From assembly GCF_003331055.1 (NCBI RefSeq), contig NZ_PUQD01000014.1, positions 27,597 to 91,596 of the forward strand: DNA of 64,000 nucleotides. The letters are read 5' to 3'. This document shows, piece after piece, positions 1 through 7,078 of this stretch. This stretch comes from Pseudomonas sp. AFG_SD02_1510_Pfu_092. Its GTDB lineage: Bacteria > Pseudomonadota > Gammaproteobacteria > Pseudomonadales > Pseudomonadaceae. The notes below the pieces were generated by a model, which was not told where the DNA came from, made no database searches, and saw only the letters and a program-made list of their open reading frames with translations. Made by a program: the position numbers and the translations under genes. Each line of letters begins with the position of its first letter. Position 1 is the first letter of the stretch.

Positions 1-510
1 CGCTGCATCGAATGCCCGCCGGTAGGCGGCGACACGATGTGGGCGAACATGGTGCTGGCCTATGAAAACCTGCCAGCCGATGTGAAGGCGAAGATCGAAG
101 GCCTGCGCGCGCGCCACAGCATCGAAGCCAGCTTCGGCGCTGCCATGCCGCTGGACAAGCGCCTGGCGCTCAAGGCGCAGTTTCCCGACGCCGAGCACCC
201 GGTGGTGCGCACCCACCCGGAAACCGCCGAACAGGTGCTGTTCGTCAACGCCTTCACCACCCATTTCAGCAACTACCACACGCCGCAGCGGGTGCGCTTC
301 GGCCAGGACGCCAACCCCGGCGCCAGCGACCTGCTGCGTTACCTGATCAGCCAGGCCTACCTGCCCGAGTACCAGGTGCGCTGGCGCTGGAAGCCCAACA
401 GCGTGGCGATCTGGGACAACCGCAGCACCCAGCATTACGCCGTCATGGACTACCCGCCGTGCCACCGCAAGATGGAGCGCGCCGGGATCAAGGGTGGCCC
501 CACGTTCTGA
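1..510 (+). CDS. TauD/TfdA-family Fe(II)/2-oxoglutarate dioxygenase, 3' part
   Basis: This is the C-terminal part of a TauD-like dioxygenase; the reading frame is open from base 1, so the start and the first iron ligands (the HxD motif) lie outside the window. Visible family marks are GGDTMWANM near the window edge, the RTHPETAEQVLFVN stretch, and the C-terminal WDNRSTQHYAVMDY block. In that block the His is the expected distal iron ligand and the Arg in HRKMER is the expected 2-oxoglutarate-binding residue. Such enzymes hydroxylate small molecules such as taurine, aryloxyacids or betaines, with 2-oxoglutarate and O2. The substrate cannot be told. The gene is followed at 54 bp by a beta-keto acid cleavage enzyme and probably shares its transcript, which points to catabolism of an organic acid or amine. 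Confidence 0.88.
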   Translation, partial: RCIECPPVGGDTMWANMVLAYENLPADVKAKIEGLRARHSIEASFGAAMPLDKRLALKAQFPDAEHPVVRTHPETAEQVLFVNAFTTHFSNYHTPQRVRFGQDANPGASDLLRYLISQAYLPEYQVRWRWKPNSVAIWDNRSTQHYAVMDYPPCHRKMERAGIKGGPTF

Positions 511-564
511 GTTCGTCGCCGTCGCAGGCGGCAACCGCACAATAACAATAGCGAGGACTACAGC

Positions 565-1617
565 ATGCAATTCTTCGACGATTCGTTGCACCCGCAAAAC
601 ATGGAAAAGGTGGTGATCACCGTGGCCCCCTACGGCCCGGAGTGGATGCCCGAAGATTTCCCCGAAGACATTCCGCTGACCATGGACGAGCAGGTGCAGA
701 AGGCCGTCGATTGCTACGAGGCCGGCGCTAGCGTGTTGCACCTGCATGTGCGTGAGCTGGACGGCAAAGGCTCCAAGCGCCTGTCCAAGTTCAACGAACT
801 GATCGCCGGCGTGCGCGAAGCGGTGCCGGACATGATCATTCAGGTAGGCGGGTCGATTTCCTTCGCCCCGGAAGGCGAAGGCGAGGCGGCCAAGTGGCTG
901 TCGGACGACACCCGGCACATGCTCGCCGAGCTGACCCCGCGTCCTGACCAGGTGACCGTGGCCATCAACACCACGCAGATGAACATCATGGAGTTGCTGT
1001 ACCCGGAATACCTGGAGGGCACCTCGCTGGCCAGCCCGGCGATCCATGCCGCCTACAGCGAAATGACCGTGCCGGCCGGCCCGTCCTGGGTCCGCGAGCA
1101 CCTGCGCCGGTTGCAGGCCAGCAACATTCAGCCGCATTTCCAGCTGACCGGCATGCATGCCCTGGAAACGCTGGAGCGGATTGTCCGCCGGGGTGACTAC
1201 ATGGGCCCGCTGAACCTGACCTGGATCGGTATTGGCGGCGGCTTCGATGGCCCCAACCCGTTCAACTTCTTCAACTTCATCCACCGCGCGCCGGACGGCT
1301 GCACGCTGACCGCCGAATCGCTGCTGAAAAACGTGCTGCCGTTCAACACCATGGCCCTGGCCATGGGCCTGCACCCGCGCTGCGGCAACGAAGACACCAT
1401 CATCGACCAGCACGGCAAGCGCTTCACCTCGGTACAGCAGATTCAGCAGACCGTGCGCGTGGCGCACGAACTGGGCCGCGAGATTGCCAGCGGCAAGGAG
1501 GCGCGCGCCATTTACCGCATTGGCCAGCAGTACCAAAGCATTGAAGAGACGCTGGTGGCCAATGGCATGGCGCCGAATCGTCAGCCGGGGGTGAAGGGCG
1601 TGCCGCAGCGTAGCTGA
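565..1617 (+). CDS. BKACE (DUF849) beta-keto acid cleavage enzyme
   Basis: The 350-residue product belongs to the DUF849/BKACE family, zinc enzymes that split a beta-keto acid with acetyl-CoA to give acetoacetate and a new acyl-CoA. The family metal-binding motif HLHVR is at residues 59-63; other family-like stretches are the IQVGGS block near residue 92 and LTWIGIGGG in the C-terminal half. At 350 residues it is longer than the roughly 280-310 usual for the family, mainly through an N-terminal extension. The start at 565 has a GAGGA ribosome site just upstream. Substrates of characterised members include 3-keto-5-aminohexanoate and dehydrocarnitine. Which one applies here is unknown. The preceding dioxygenase could oxidise a side chain before this cleavage step (inference). 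Confidence 0.85.
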   Translation: MQFFDDSLHPQNMEKVVITVAPYGPEWMPEDFPEDIPLTMDEQVQKAVDCYEAGASVLHLHVRELDGKGSKRLSKFNELIAGVREAVPDMIIQVGGSISFAPEGEGEAAKWLSDDTRHMLAELTPRPDQVTVAINTTQMNIMELLYPEYLEGTSLASPAIHAAYSEMTVPAGPSWVREHLRRLQASNIQPHFQLTGMHALETLERIVRRGDYMGPLNLTWIGIGGGFDGPNPFNFFNFIHRAPDGCTLTAESLLKNVLPFNTMALAMGLHPRCGNEDTIIDQHGKRFTSVQQIQQTVRVAHELGREIASGKEARAIYRIGQQYQSIEETLVANGMAPNRQPGVKGVPQRS

Positions 1618-1664
1618 CCAGGCAGGCCCGGCCTCGCTGCCACAGGTTCGGCGGTCGACGCGGT

Positions 1665-1697
1665 TCCTGTGGGAGCGGGCATGCCCGCGAAGAGGTC
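1665..1697. repeat. Single REP element
   Basis: The sequence CTGTGGGAGCGGGCATGCCC followed by GCGAAG is a REP palindrome of the type repeated through this window, with the stem GCGGGCATGCCCGC. It lies between the BKACE gene and the MFS gene and may act as a mild 3' mRNA stabiliser or a partial terminator. Confidence 0.8.
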
Positions 1698-1747
1698 CCA
1701 ACCAGCAACACGCATCCCGGCTGTTATTCATCTCCCAAGGAGGCAAC

Positions 1748-3055
1748 ATGGCCACCTACCTCGCCAGTGCCGCAGACTCCGGCACCGACATCGCCCACAA
1801 CGTCCCGCGGCGCTATGCCTGGCTGGTCTTCGCCCTGACCTTCGGCCTGTTGATTTCCGACTACATGTCGCGCCAGGTGCTCAACGCGGTGTTCCCGCTG
1901 CTCAAGGGCGAATGGGCGCTGAGCGACAGCCAGCTCGGCCTGCTCAGCGGCATCGTCGCGCTGATGGTCGGCCTGCTGACCTTCCCCTTGTCACTGCTGG
2001 CCGACCGCTTCGGCCGGGTGCGCAGCCTGGTGCTGATGGCGGTGCTGTGGAGCCTGGCCACGCTCGGCTGCGCCCTGGCCGAGAACTACCCGCAAATGTT
2101 CATCGCGCGCTTTCTGGTCGGGGTCGGCGAGGCCGCCTATGGCAGTGTCGGCATCGCCGTGGTGGTCGCCGTGTTTCCCCGCGACATGCGCTCGACCCTG
2201 GCCGGTGCGTTCATGGCCGGCGGCATGTTCGGTTCGGTGCTGGGCATGGCCCTGGGCGGTGTGCTGGCCCAGCACCTGGGCTGGCGCTGGGCATTCGCCG
2301 GCATGGCGCTGTTCGGCCTGGTACTGGCAGCCCTGTACCCGCTGATCGTCAAGGAAGCGCGCATTGCCCCCAAGTGCGCGCAACAGATGCAGGGCAACGC
2401 CAGCCGACCATTGCGCACCCTGTACAGCAGCCGTTCGGTGATCGCGGCCTATGTCGGCAGCGGGTTGCAGCTGTTCGTCGGCGGCACCGTGATCGTCTGG
2501 ATGCCCAGCTACCTGAACCGTTACTACGCCATGGGCACCGACCGCGCCGGGGCGATTGCCGCAGTCATCGTGCTGTGCAGCGGCATTGGCATGATCCTCT
2601 GCGCCATGCTCTGCGACCGCCTTGGCCGGCAACGCCCGGACCGCAAGATCAGCCTGGCCATCGGCTACTGCCTGGGCAGCTGTGCGCTGTTGTCGCTGGC
2701 GTTCGCGCTGCCAGCCGGCACCGCGCAACTGCTGCTGATCTGCCTGGGCATGATGATCGCCGCTGGCACCAACGGCCCGTCCAGCGCCATGGTCGCCAAC
2801 CTCACCCACGCCGCGGTACATGGCACCGCGTTCGCCACCCTGACCTTGGCCAACAACCTGCTGGGCCTGGCCACCGGGCCGTTGATCACCGGGCGGGTTT
2901 CCGACCTGATCGGCCTGCAGGCCGCGTTCCAGCTGGTGCCACTGGTGAGCATCGGCGCGGCGGCGGTGTTCTTCCTCGGCAAGCGCCATTACCACCGCGA
3001 CATGGAGCGTCTGCATACCTCGGCACACCCCGCTGCCGACGCATCCCGGGAGTAG
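1748..3055 (+). CDS. MFS transporter
   Basis: A 435-residue major facilitator protein with about 12 hydrophobic segments. It carries a typical loop 2-3 signature, LLADRFGRVRSLVLMAV (about residues 80-96), and a related CDRLGRQ sequence in the second half. The ATG at 1748 has a strong AAGGAGG site 6 bases upstream. The sequence resembles carriers for aromatic or organic acids more than drug pumps, but that is a weak call. It lies 130 bp after the BKACE gene, past a REP element, and only 5 bp before the DsbA-fold gene. A role in bringing in the substrate of the upstream dioxygenase and BKACE enzymes is plausible. Confidence 0.85.
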   Translation: MATYLASAADSGTDIAHNVPRRYAWLVFALTFGLLISDYMSRQVLNAVFPLLKGEWALSDSQLGLLSGIVALMVGLLTFPLSLLADRFGRVRSLVLMAVLWSLATLGCALAENYPQMFIARFLVGVGEAAYGSVGIAVVVAVFPRDMRSTLAGAFMAGGMFGSVLGMALGGVLAQHLGWRWAFAGMALFGLVLAALYPLIVKEARIAPKCAQQMQGNASRPLRTLYSSRSVIAAYVGSGLQLFVGGTVIVWMPSYLNRYYAMGTDRAGAIAAVIVLCSGIGMILCAMLCDRLGRQRPDRKISLAIGYCLGSCALLSLAFALPAGTAQLLLICLGMMIAAGTNGPSSAMVANLTHAAVHGTAFATLTLANNLLGLATGPLITGRVSDLIGLQAAFQLVPLVSIGAAAVFFLGKRHYHRDMERLHTSAHPAADASRE

Positions 3056-3060
3056 AAACC

Positions 3061-3714
3061 GTGAAACAGCTGTTGTCCGTCGAGGTGTTCTTCGATTTTG
3101 TCTGCCCGTGGTGCCTGATCGGCCAGCGCCACCTGCAGGCTGCCCTGTTGCTGCTGCAACGCGAACAGCCGCAGGTGCAAGTGCACCTGCAATGGCGCGG
3201 TGTGCAGTTGTTGCCAGGCCTGCCTGCCGAGGGTGTGCCGTTCCATACCTTCTACCTGCAGCGCCTGGGCAGCGAGCAGGCAGTGCGCGAGCGCCAGGCC
3301 CAGGTGCGCGCGGCCGCCTCTGTGGTGGGCGAGGACATCGATTTCTCGCGTATCCGCCGCATGCCCAACACTGGCAATGCCCACCGGCTGCTGCAACGGG
3401 CCAGCCGGCTGCTCGATGCGGCGCAGCTGGAGGCCCTGCTGGCACAGCTGTTCGTTGCCTATTTCCACCAAGGCCGTGACCTCGGCGACAGCCGCGTGCT
3501 GCTTGGCATCGCCCAGCGTTGCGGGTTACAGGCCGCGCAGATAGCCGACTGCCTGCGTGACGACGGCAGCCCGTTCCTTGCTGGGGCAGGGCGCGCAGGC
3601 AGTGCGGTGCCGCGTTTTCGCTTCAATCAGGGGCCGCTGGTGGCTGGCGCGCAGCCTGCCGAGCTGCTGTTCGCCGCCATGCGCGAAGCGCTGCAAGAGG
3701 TTGAACAGGCATGA
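3061..3714 (+). CDS. DsbA-family (FrnE/2-hydroxychromene isomerase-like) oxidoreductase
   Basis: A 217-residue protein of the thioredoxin-fold DsbA family. The start is GTG at 3061, just after the MFS stop, and the protein opens with a beta strand leading to the active-site motif CPWC (VFFDFVCPWCLIGQ, about residues 9-22). There is no signal peptide, so it is cytoplasmic, like FrnE or 2-hydroxychromene-2-carboxylate isomerase relatives rather than periplasmic DsbA. The later blocks FSRIRRMPNTGNAHRLLQRA and FHQGRDLGDSRVL match the family pattern. The stop overlaps the start of the Rieske gene by 4 bases (ATGA), which implies coupled translation. The reading frame stays open upstream across the whole MFS gene, but that part is not coding. 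Confidence 0.82.
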   Translation: MKQLLSVEVFFDFVCPWCLIGQRHLQAALLLLQREQPQVQVHLQWRGVQLLPGLPAEGVPFHTFYLQRLGSEQAVRERQAQVRAAASVVGEDIDFSRIRRMPNTGNAHRLLQRASRLLDAAQLEALLAQLFVAYFHQGRDLGDSRVLLGIAQRCGLQAAQIADCLRDDGSPFLAGAGRAGSAVPRFRFNQGPLVAGAQPAELLFAAMREALQEVEQA

Positions 3715-4037
3715 GCCAGCGTATTGCATTGGCCCCTGAGCAGCTGCCGCAACGCAACGGCCGGGTGCTGCTGACCTGCGCCGGGCGCAGCGTGGCGCTG
3801 TTCAACGTGGCTGACACGCTCTATGCCATCGACGACAGCTGCCCGCACCAGGGCGCATCGCTGTGCGGCGGGCGTCTGGAAGGCCGTGTCATCCAGTGCT
3901 GCGCACATGGCCTGCGCTTTGACCTGGCCAGCGGCTACCTGGTCAATTCCAACGCGCTGAAGGTGGCCAGCTACCCGGTCGAGCAGCAGCATGGGCAGGT
4001 CTACATCGTGCTTGACAGCGAGGAGGCAGGGCAATGA
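3711..4037 (+). CDS. Rieske [2Fe-2S] ferredoxin-like protein
   Basis: A 108-residue single-domain Rieske protein. The two cluster-binding boxes are visible as CPHQGASLCGG (C-x-H, about residues 44-54) and CCAHGLRFDLASG (C-x2-H, about residues 63-75). The size fits a small Rieske ferredoxin that passes electrons to an oxygenase, or the small NirD-like class. No oxygenase large subunit is in view; the only oxygenase nearby is the 2-oxoglutarate type, which does not need a ferredoxin. Its start overlaps the DsbA-fold gene by 4 bases, and its stop overlaps the YeiH gene by 4 bases, so the three are surely co-translated. Confidence 0.88.
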   Translation: MSQRIALAPEQLPQRNGRVLLTCAGRSVALFNVADTLYAIDDSCPHQGASLCGGRLEGRVIQCCAHGLRFDLASGYLVNSNALKVASYPVEQQHGQVYIVLDSEEAGQ

Positions 4038-5044
4038 ACACACTGGTACTGAGCGCTACCCATCAGCGTATTCGCACCCTTGCGCCGGGGCTGGTGGTCA
4101 GCCTCATCGTTGGCGCGGCCGCCAGTTTCCTCAGCGAACACTATGCGGCGCCGGTCATGCTGTTTGCCCTGCTGCTGGGCATGGGGCTGAACTTCCTGGC
4201 GCTGGACGGCCCATGCAAGGCCGGCATCGAATTCACCGCGCGCACGGTGCTGCGCCTGGGCGTTGCGCTGCTTGGCATGCGCATTACCCTCGACCAGATC
4301 GCCAGCCTGGGCTGGAAGCCGGTGGCCCTGGTCGTGGCCTTGGTGGCGGTGACCATTCTGGTTTCGGTGGTGGTGGCCAGGGCGCTGGGGTTTTCCCGGC
4401 TGTTCGGCATGCTCACCGGCGGGGCCACGGCCATCTGTGGCGCCTCGGCGGCACTGGCGCTGGCGGCCGCCTTGCCCCAGCACCCGCGCAAGGAGCACGC
4501 AACGCTGTTTACCGTGATCGGCGTGTCGGCTCTGTCGACCCTGGCGATGATCCTTTACCCGATGATCGCCCAGTGGCTGCACCTGTCGCCGGCGCAGGCC
4601 GGGGTCTTCCTCGGCGCGACCATCCATGACGTGGCGCAGGTGGTGGGGGCCGGCTACAGCATGTCCAGCGAGACCGGTGACATCGCCACGGTGGTCAAGC
4701 TGATGCGGGTGGCCATGCTGCTGCCGGTGATCGTCTGCGCGGCGATGATCGCCCGGCGCCAGGGCCTGGAGGCCGGCGGCCAGCGGCCGCCCTTGCTGCC
4801 GTGGTTCGCGGTCGGCTTCCTGTTGCTGGCCTGTGTCAACAGCACAGGCTGGGTGCCGATGGCGGTGCAGGGCGGCCTCAATGAGCTGTCGCGCATTTGC
4901 CTGGTGGTGGCAATCAGCGCCCTGGGCATGAAGACCCAGCTCAAGGCGCTGGTCTCGGTGGGGTTCAAACCCATTGCGCTGATGGTGGGGGAGAGTGTGT
5001 TTCTGGTGATTCTGGTGCTGGCGTTGATGCACTGGGGCCTTTAA
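4034..5044 (+). CDS. YeiH/YadS-type (UPF0324) membrane carrier, putative sulfate or sulfonate exporter
   Basis: A 336-residue membrane protein with about 10 hydrophobic segments, of the UPF0324/YeiH family. Characteristic stretches are PVMLFALLLGMGLNFL, LRLGVALLGMRIT, GGATAICGASAALAL and FLGATIHDVAQVVGAGYSMS. Members are annotated as putative sulfate exporters and often sit near sulfonate or cysteate catabolic genes, but few have been tested. An exporter of sulfite or sulfate would fit with a TauD-like dioxygenase at the start of the same set, since TauD relatives release sulfite from sulfonates; this is inference. It is the last gene of the coupled trio and overlaps the Rieske gene by 4 bases. 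Confidence 0.83.
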   Translation: MNTLVLSATHQRIRTLAPGLVVSLIVGAAASFLSEHYAAPVMLFALLLGMGLNFLALDGPCKAGIEFTARTVLRLGVALLGMRITLDQIASLGWKPVALVVALVAVTILVSVVVARALGFSRLFGMLTGGATAICGASAALALAAALPQHPRKEHATLFTVIGVSALSTLAMILYPMIAQWLHLSPAQAGVFLGATIHDVAQVVGAGYSMSSETGDIATVVKLMRVAMLLPVIVCAAMIARRQGLEAGGQRPPLLPWFAVGFLLLACVNSTGWVPMAVQGGLNELSRICLVVAISALGMKTQLKALVSVGFKPIALMVGESVFLVILVLALMHWGL

Positions 5045-5065
5045 CTGACCGTGGGTTGCAACACT

Positions 5066-5180
5066 GCGCGGCGCCTGCTTCGCGGGCTTGCCCGCCCCCA
5101 CATGAAATCGCGCATTCTTATGGCTCGCGCAATACCTGTGGGAGCTGGCTTGCCGGCGATGGGCTGCATGGCAGCCCCAA
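5066..5180. repeat. Two facing REP elements of different subtype
   Basis: The first element (about 5068-5104) reads GCCTGCTTCGCGGGCTTGCC and is the reverse form of the common type. The second (about 5132-5178) reads GTGGGAGCTGGCTTGCCGGC and belongs to a second subtype that ends in a small stem GGGCTGCATGGCAGCCC. They lie between the convergent YeiH and AraC genes and may act as a two-way terminator. Confidence 0.7.
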
Positions 5181-5194
5181 TAGGCCAGAATGAT

Positions 5195-6211
5195 TCAAAG
5201 CTGAAGCCCTTGACCATCCCGCTGCGCCCGCCAGCTGGCCGGCGGCATGCCGAACTGGGCGATGAACCAGCGGGTGAACGAGCTGGGCATCGAGTAACCC
5301 AGCATGTCGGCGATACGCCCCAGCGAATAGCCGGGGTTCTCCAGGTAGCGCATCACCAGGTCACGGCGCACGCTGTTGATCAGGTCCTTAAAGGTCAGCC
5401 CGCTTTCCTCCAGGCGCCGCTGCAGGGTCCGCACGTTCATGCCCTGGGTCTGCGCCACCTGCTCGATGGTGGCGCGGCCCATGGGCAACAGCAGGTAGAT
5501 GGTCTTGCGCAATTCCAGCTCCAGCGACGGCGTGCCGCCCGCCGGCAAACTGTCCAGGTAACGCTGCGCCAGGCGCGCCATGGCTTCGTTGGCCTGCGGG
5601 CTGGCGCTGTCAAGGTCGGCGGCCGGGCAGACGATGCCGTTGAATTCGCTGCCGAACACCAGCGTGCAGCCGAAAATCCGCCGGTGGGTGGCCAGGTCGG
5701 CAGGCGGCGCGTGGGTGAAGTTGGCGCTGATCGGGTGCCAGTGCGCACCCAGCAGTGCCGCACACAGGCGCATCATCACGCCGATCGCCAGCTCGGTGGC
5801 CTGGCGGCTGCACGGCGCGCGCTCGTTGATCACCTCTTCGCGAATCACCACCGTCTTGGCGGCTTCCTCGATATGAATGGCCAGGGCGTCATTGAGCAGG
5901 TGGCGGTACTGCACGATCACTTGCAGGGCATCGCGCAGGGTGCGCTGGTGGCTGAGCAGCAGGCTGATTTCGCCGAAATCCGACAGTTGGCGCAATTCGG
6001 CCATACGCAGGCCGAAGCTTTCGCAGCGCGTGGCAGTGGCCGAGGCCTCGAGCAGGGCGATGACGCTGGCCACCGGGATGCGCCGGTTGGGGTCGTCGAG
6101 CAACGCGGCGTTGAGGCCAACCTGTGCCAACAGCGCATGGGGGTTGAGGCCCAGGTGGCGGGAAACCTCGAGGTAATTGGTCAAACTGGCGGCACGGACG
6201 AGCGCAGGCAT
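5195..6211 (-). CDS. AraC-family transcriptional regulator
   Basis: A 338-residue AraC/XylS regulator. Residues 1 to about 200 form the ligand-binding arm of the type found in OruR/ArgR-like pseudomonad regulators; the last 100 residues hold the double helix-turn-helix, with QTQGMNVRTLQRRLEESGL as the first and IADMLGYSMPSSFTRWFIAQFGMPPASWR as the second. It is divergent from the RBBP9-like gene at 6426 and convergent with the YeiH gene. The 214-bp divergent gap carries a pair of direct repeats that could be its operator. Likely targets are the genes to its right (hydrolase, DUF1302 set) or the catabolic set to its left; its inducer is unknown. Confidence 0.88.
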   Translation of the reverse strand: MPALVRAASLTNYLEVSRHLGLNPHALLAQVGLNAALLDDPNRRIPVASVIALLEASATATRCESFGLRMAELRQLSDFGEISLLLSHQRTLRDALQVIVQYRHLLNDALAIHIEEAAKTVVIREEVINERAPCSRQATELAIGVMMRLCAALLGAHWHPISANFTHAPPADLATHRRIFGCTLVFGSEFNGIVCPAADLDSASPQANEAMARLAQRYLDSLPAGGTPSLELELRKTIYLLLPMGRATIEQVAQTQGMNVRTLQRRLEESGLTFKDLINSVRRDLVMRYLENPGYSLGRIADMLGYSMPSSFTRWFIAQFGMPPASWRAQRDGQGLQL

Positions 6212-6290
6212 TTTTATTGTTATCCCTATTTTCCAGGCCGCCGCGGGCTTTTTGCCGGCGCCGGCGGCTCACTGTTTTTATAGCCTGCGT

Positions 6291-6344
6291 GTCATCAATT
6301 GAAAAGCAAAGCCCGGTTCAGGCCGTTGTCATCAAATGAAAAGC
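6291..6344 (+). promoter_or_regulatory. Direct repeat pair, candidate AraC operator
   Basis: Two 17-base direct repeats, GTCATCAATTGAAAAGC (6291-6307) and GTCATCAAATGAAAAGC (6328-6344), differ at one base and are offset by 37 bp, about 3.5 helical turns. Paired direct repeats are the usual binding layout for AraC-family proteins. They lie in the divergent gap between the AraC gene and the hydrolase gene, about 80-135 bp upstream of the latter. The repeats are seen directly; the binding role is inferred. Confidence 0.5.
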
Positions 6345-6425
6345 CCTTGACGCGCAATGTGAAGCAGCTGGCGGGTGGCCTGTTTACTGTGAACCTCAAG
6401 CGCTACACCGCACACGAGGTTCACC

Positions 6426-7004
6426 GTGGAAAAACTGCAAACCACAGCCACCGTGCTGATCATCCCCGGCCTGCGCGAGCATGTCGCCGAACATTGGCAA
6501 ACCGTACTCGCCGGCCGCCTGGCCAAGGTACGCAGCGTCGCGCCGCTGCAAGCCGACGGCCTGCATTGCGCCGCCCGGGTCGAGGCGATCCAGCGCGAGC
6601 TGGAGCAAATCGATGGCGAGGTGATTCTGGTGGCGCACAGTGCAGGGGTATTGATGGTCGCCCACTGGGCGGCGCGTTATCAGCGCCCCATCAAAGGCGC
6701 CTTGCTGGCCGCGCCACCGGACCTGGCCGCGCAATGGCCGGCCCACTACCCAAGCCCGGCCACCCTGGCCGAGAACGGCTGGTCGCCATTGCCTGAAAAG
6801 CCGCTGCCGTTCCCCAGCATCGTCGCTGCCAGCAGCGATGACCACCTGGCCAGCCAGGCCGCCGCCGAACAGCTGGCGCGTGGCTGGGGCAGCGAACTGA
6901 TCAGCCTGGGCGCCGTCGGCCACCTCAACCCGGCTTCCGGTTTCGGCCCCTGGCCACTGGCCGAAGCCCTGGTCCACCGACTGGACAACCCGCACCTGCA
7001 GTAA
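6426..7004 (+). CDS. RBBP9/YdeN-family alpha/beta hydrolase
   Basis: A 192-residue small serine hydrolase of the RBBP9/YdeN family (DUF1234). The start is GTG at 6426, with GAGG upstream. The oxyanion-side motif IPGLREHVAEHWQ is near the N terminus, the nucleophile elbow is AHSAGV (Ser near residue 75), the acid is in SSDDHLASQ and the catalytic His in GHLNPASGFGPWP. All three parts of the triad are therefore visible. The cellular substrate of this family is not known. It is followed at 74 bp by the DUF1302 gene and may be the first gene of that transcript, controlled by the divergent AraC protein. Confidence 0.85.
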   Translation: MEKLQTTATVLIIPGLREHVAEHWQTVLAGRLAKVRSVAPLQADGLHCAARVEAIQRELEQIDGEVILVAHSAGVLMVAHWAARYQRPIKGALLAAPPDLAAQWPAHYPSPATLAENGWSPLPEKPLPFPSIVAASSDDHLASQAAAEQLARGWGSELISLGAVGHLNPASGFGPWPLAEALVHRLDNPHLQ

Positions 7005-7078
7005 CGCATGGACGCCCCAGCCACGCCCGCACAAGACGGGCGGCGTAAAGAACAATAACAATACGTGGAGCCATCGTA

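Noticed and set aside
1669..3714. A 681-residue continuous frame that could look like a fusion ending in the DsbA-fold protein
   Set aside because: Its first 460 residues are the out-of-frame reading of the MFS gene and are Arg/Pro/Ala-rich without domains. The real protein starts at GTG 3061.
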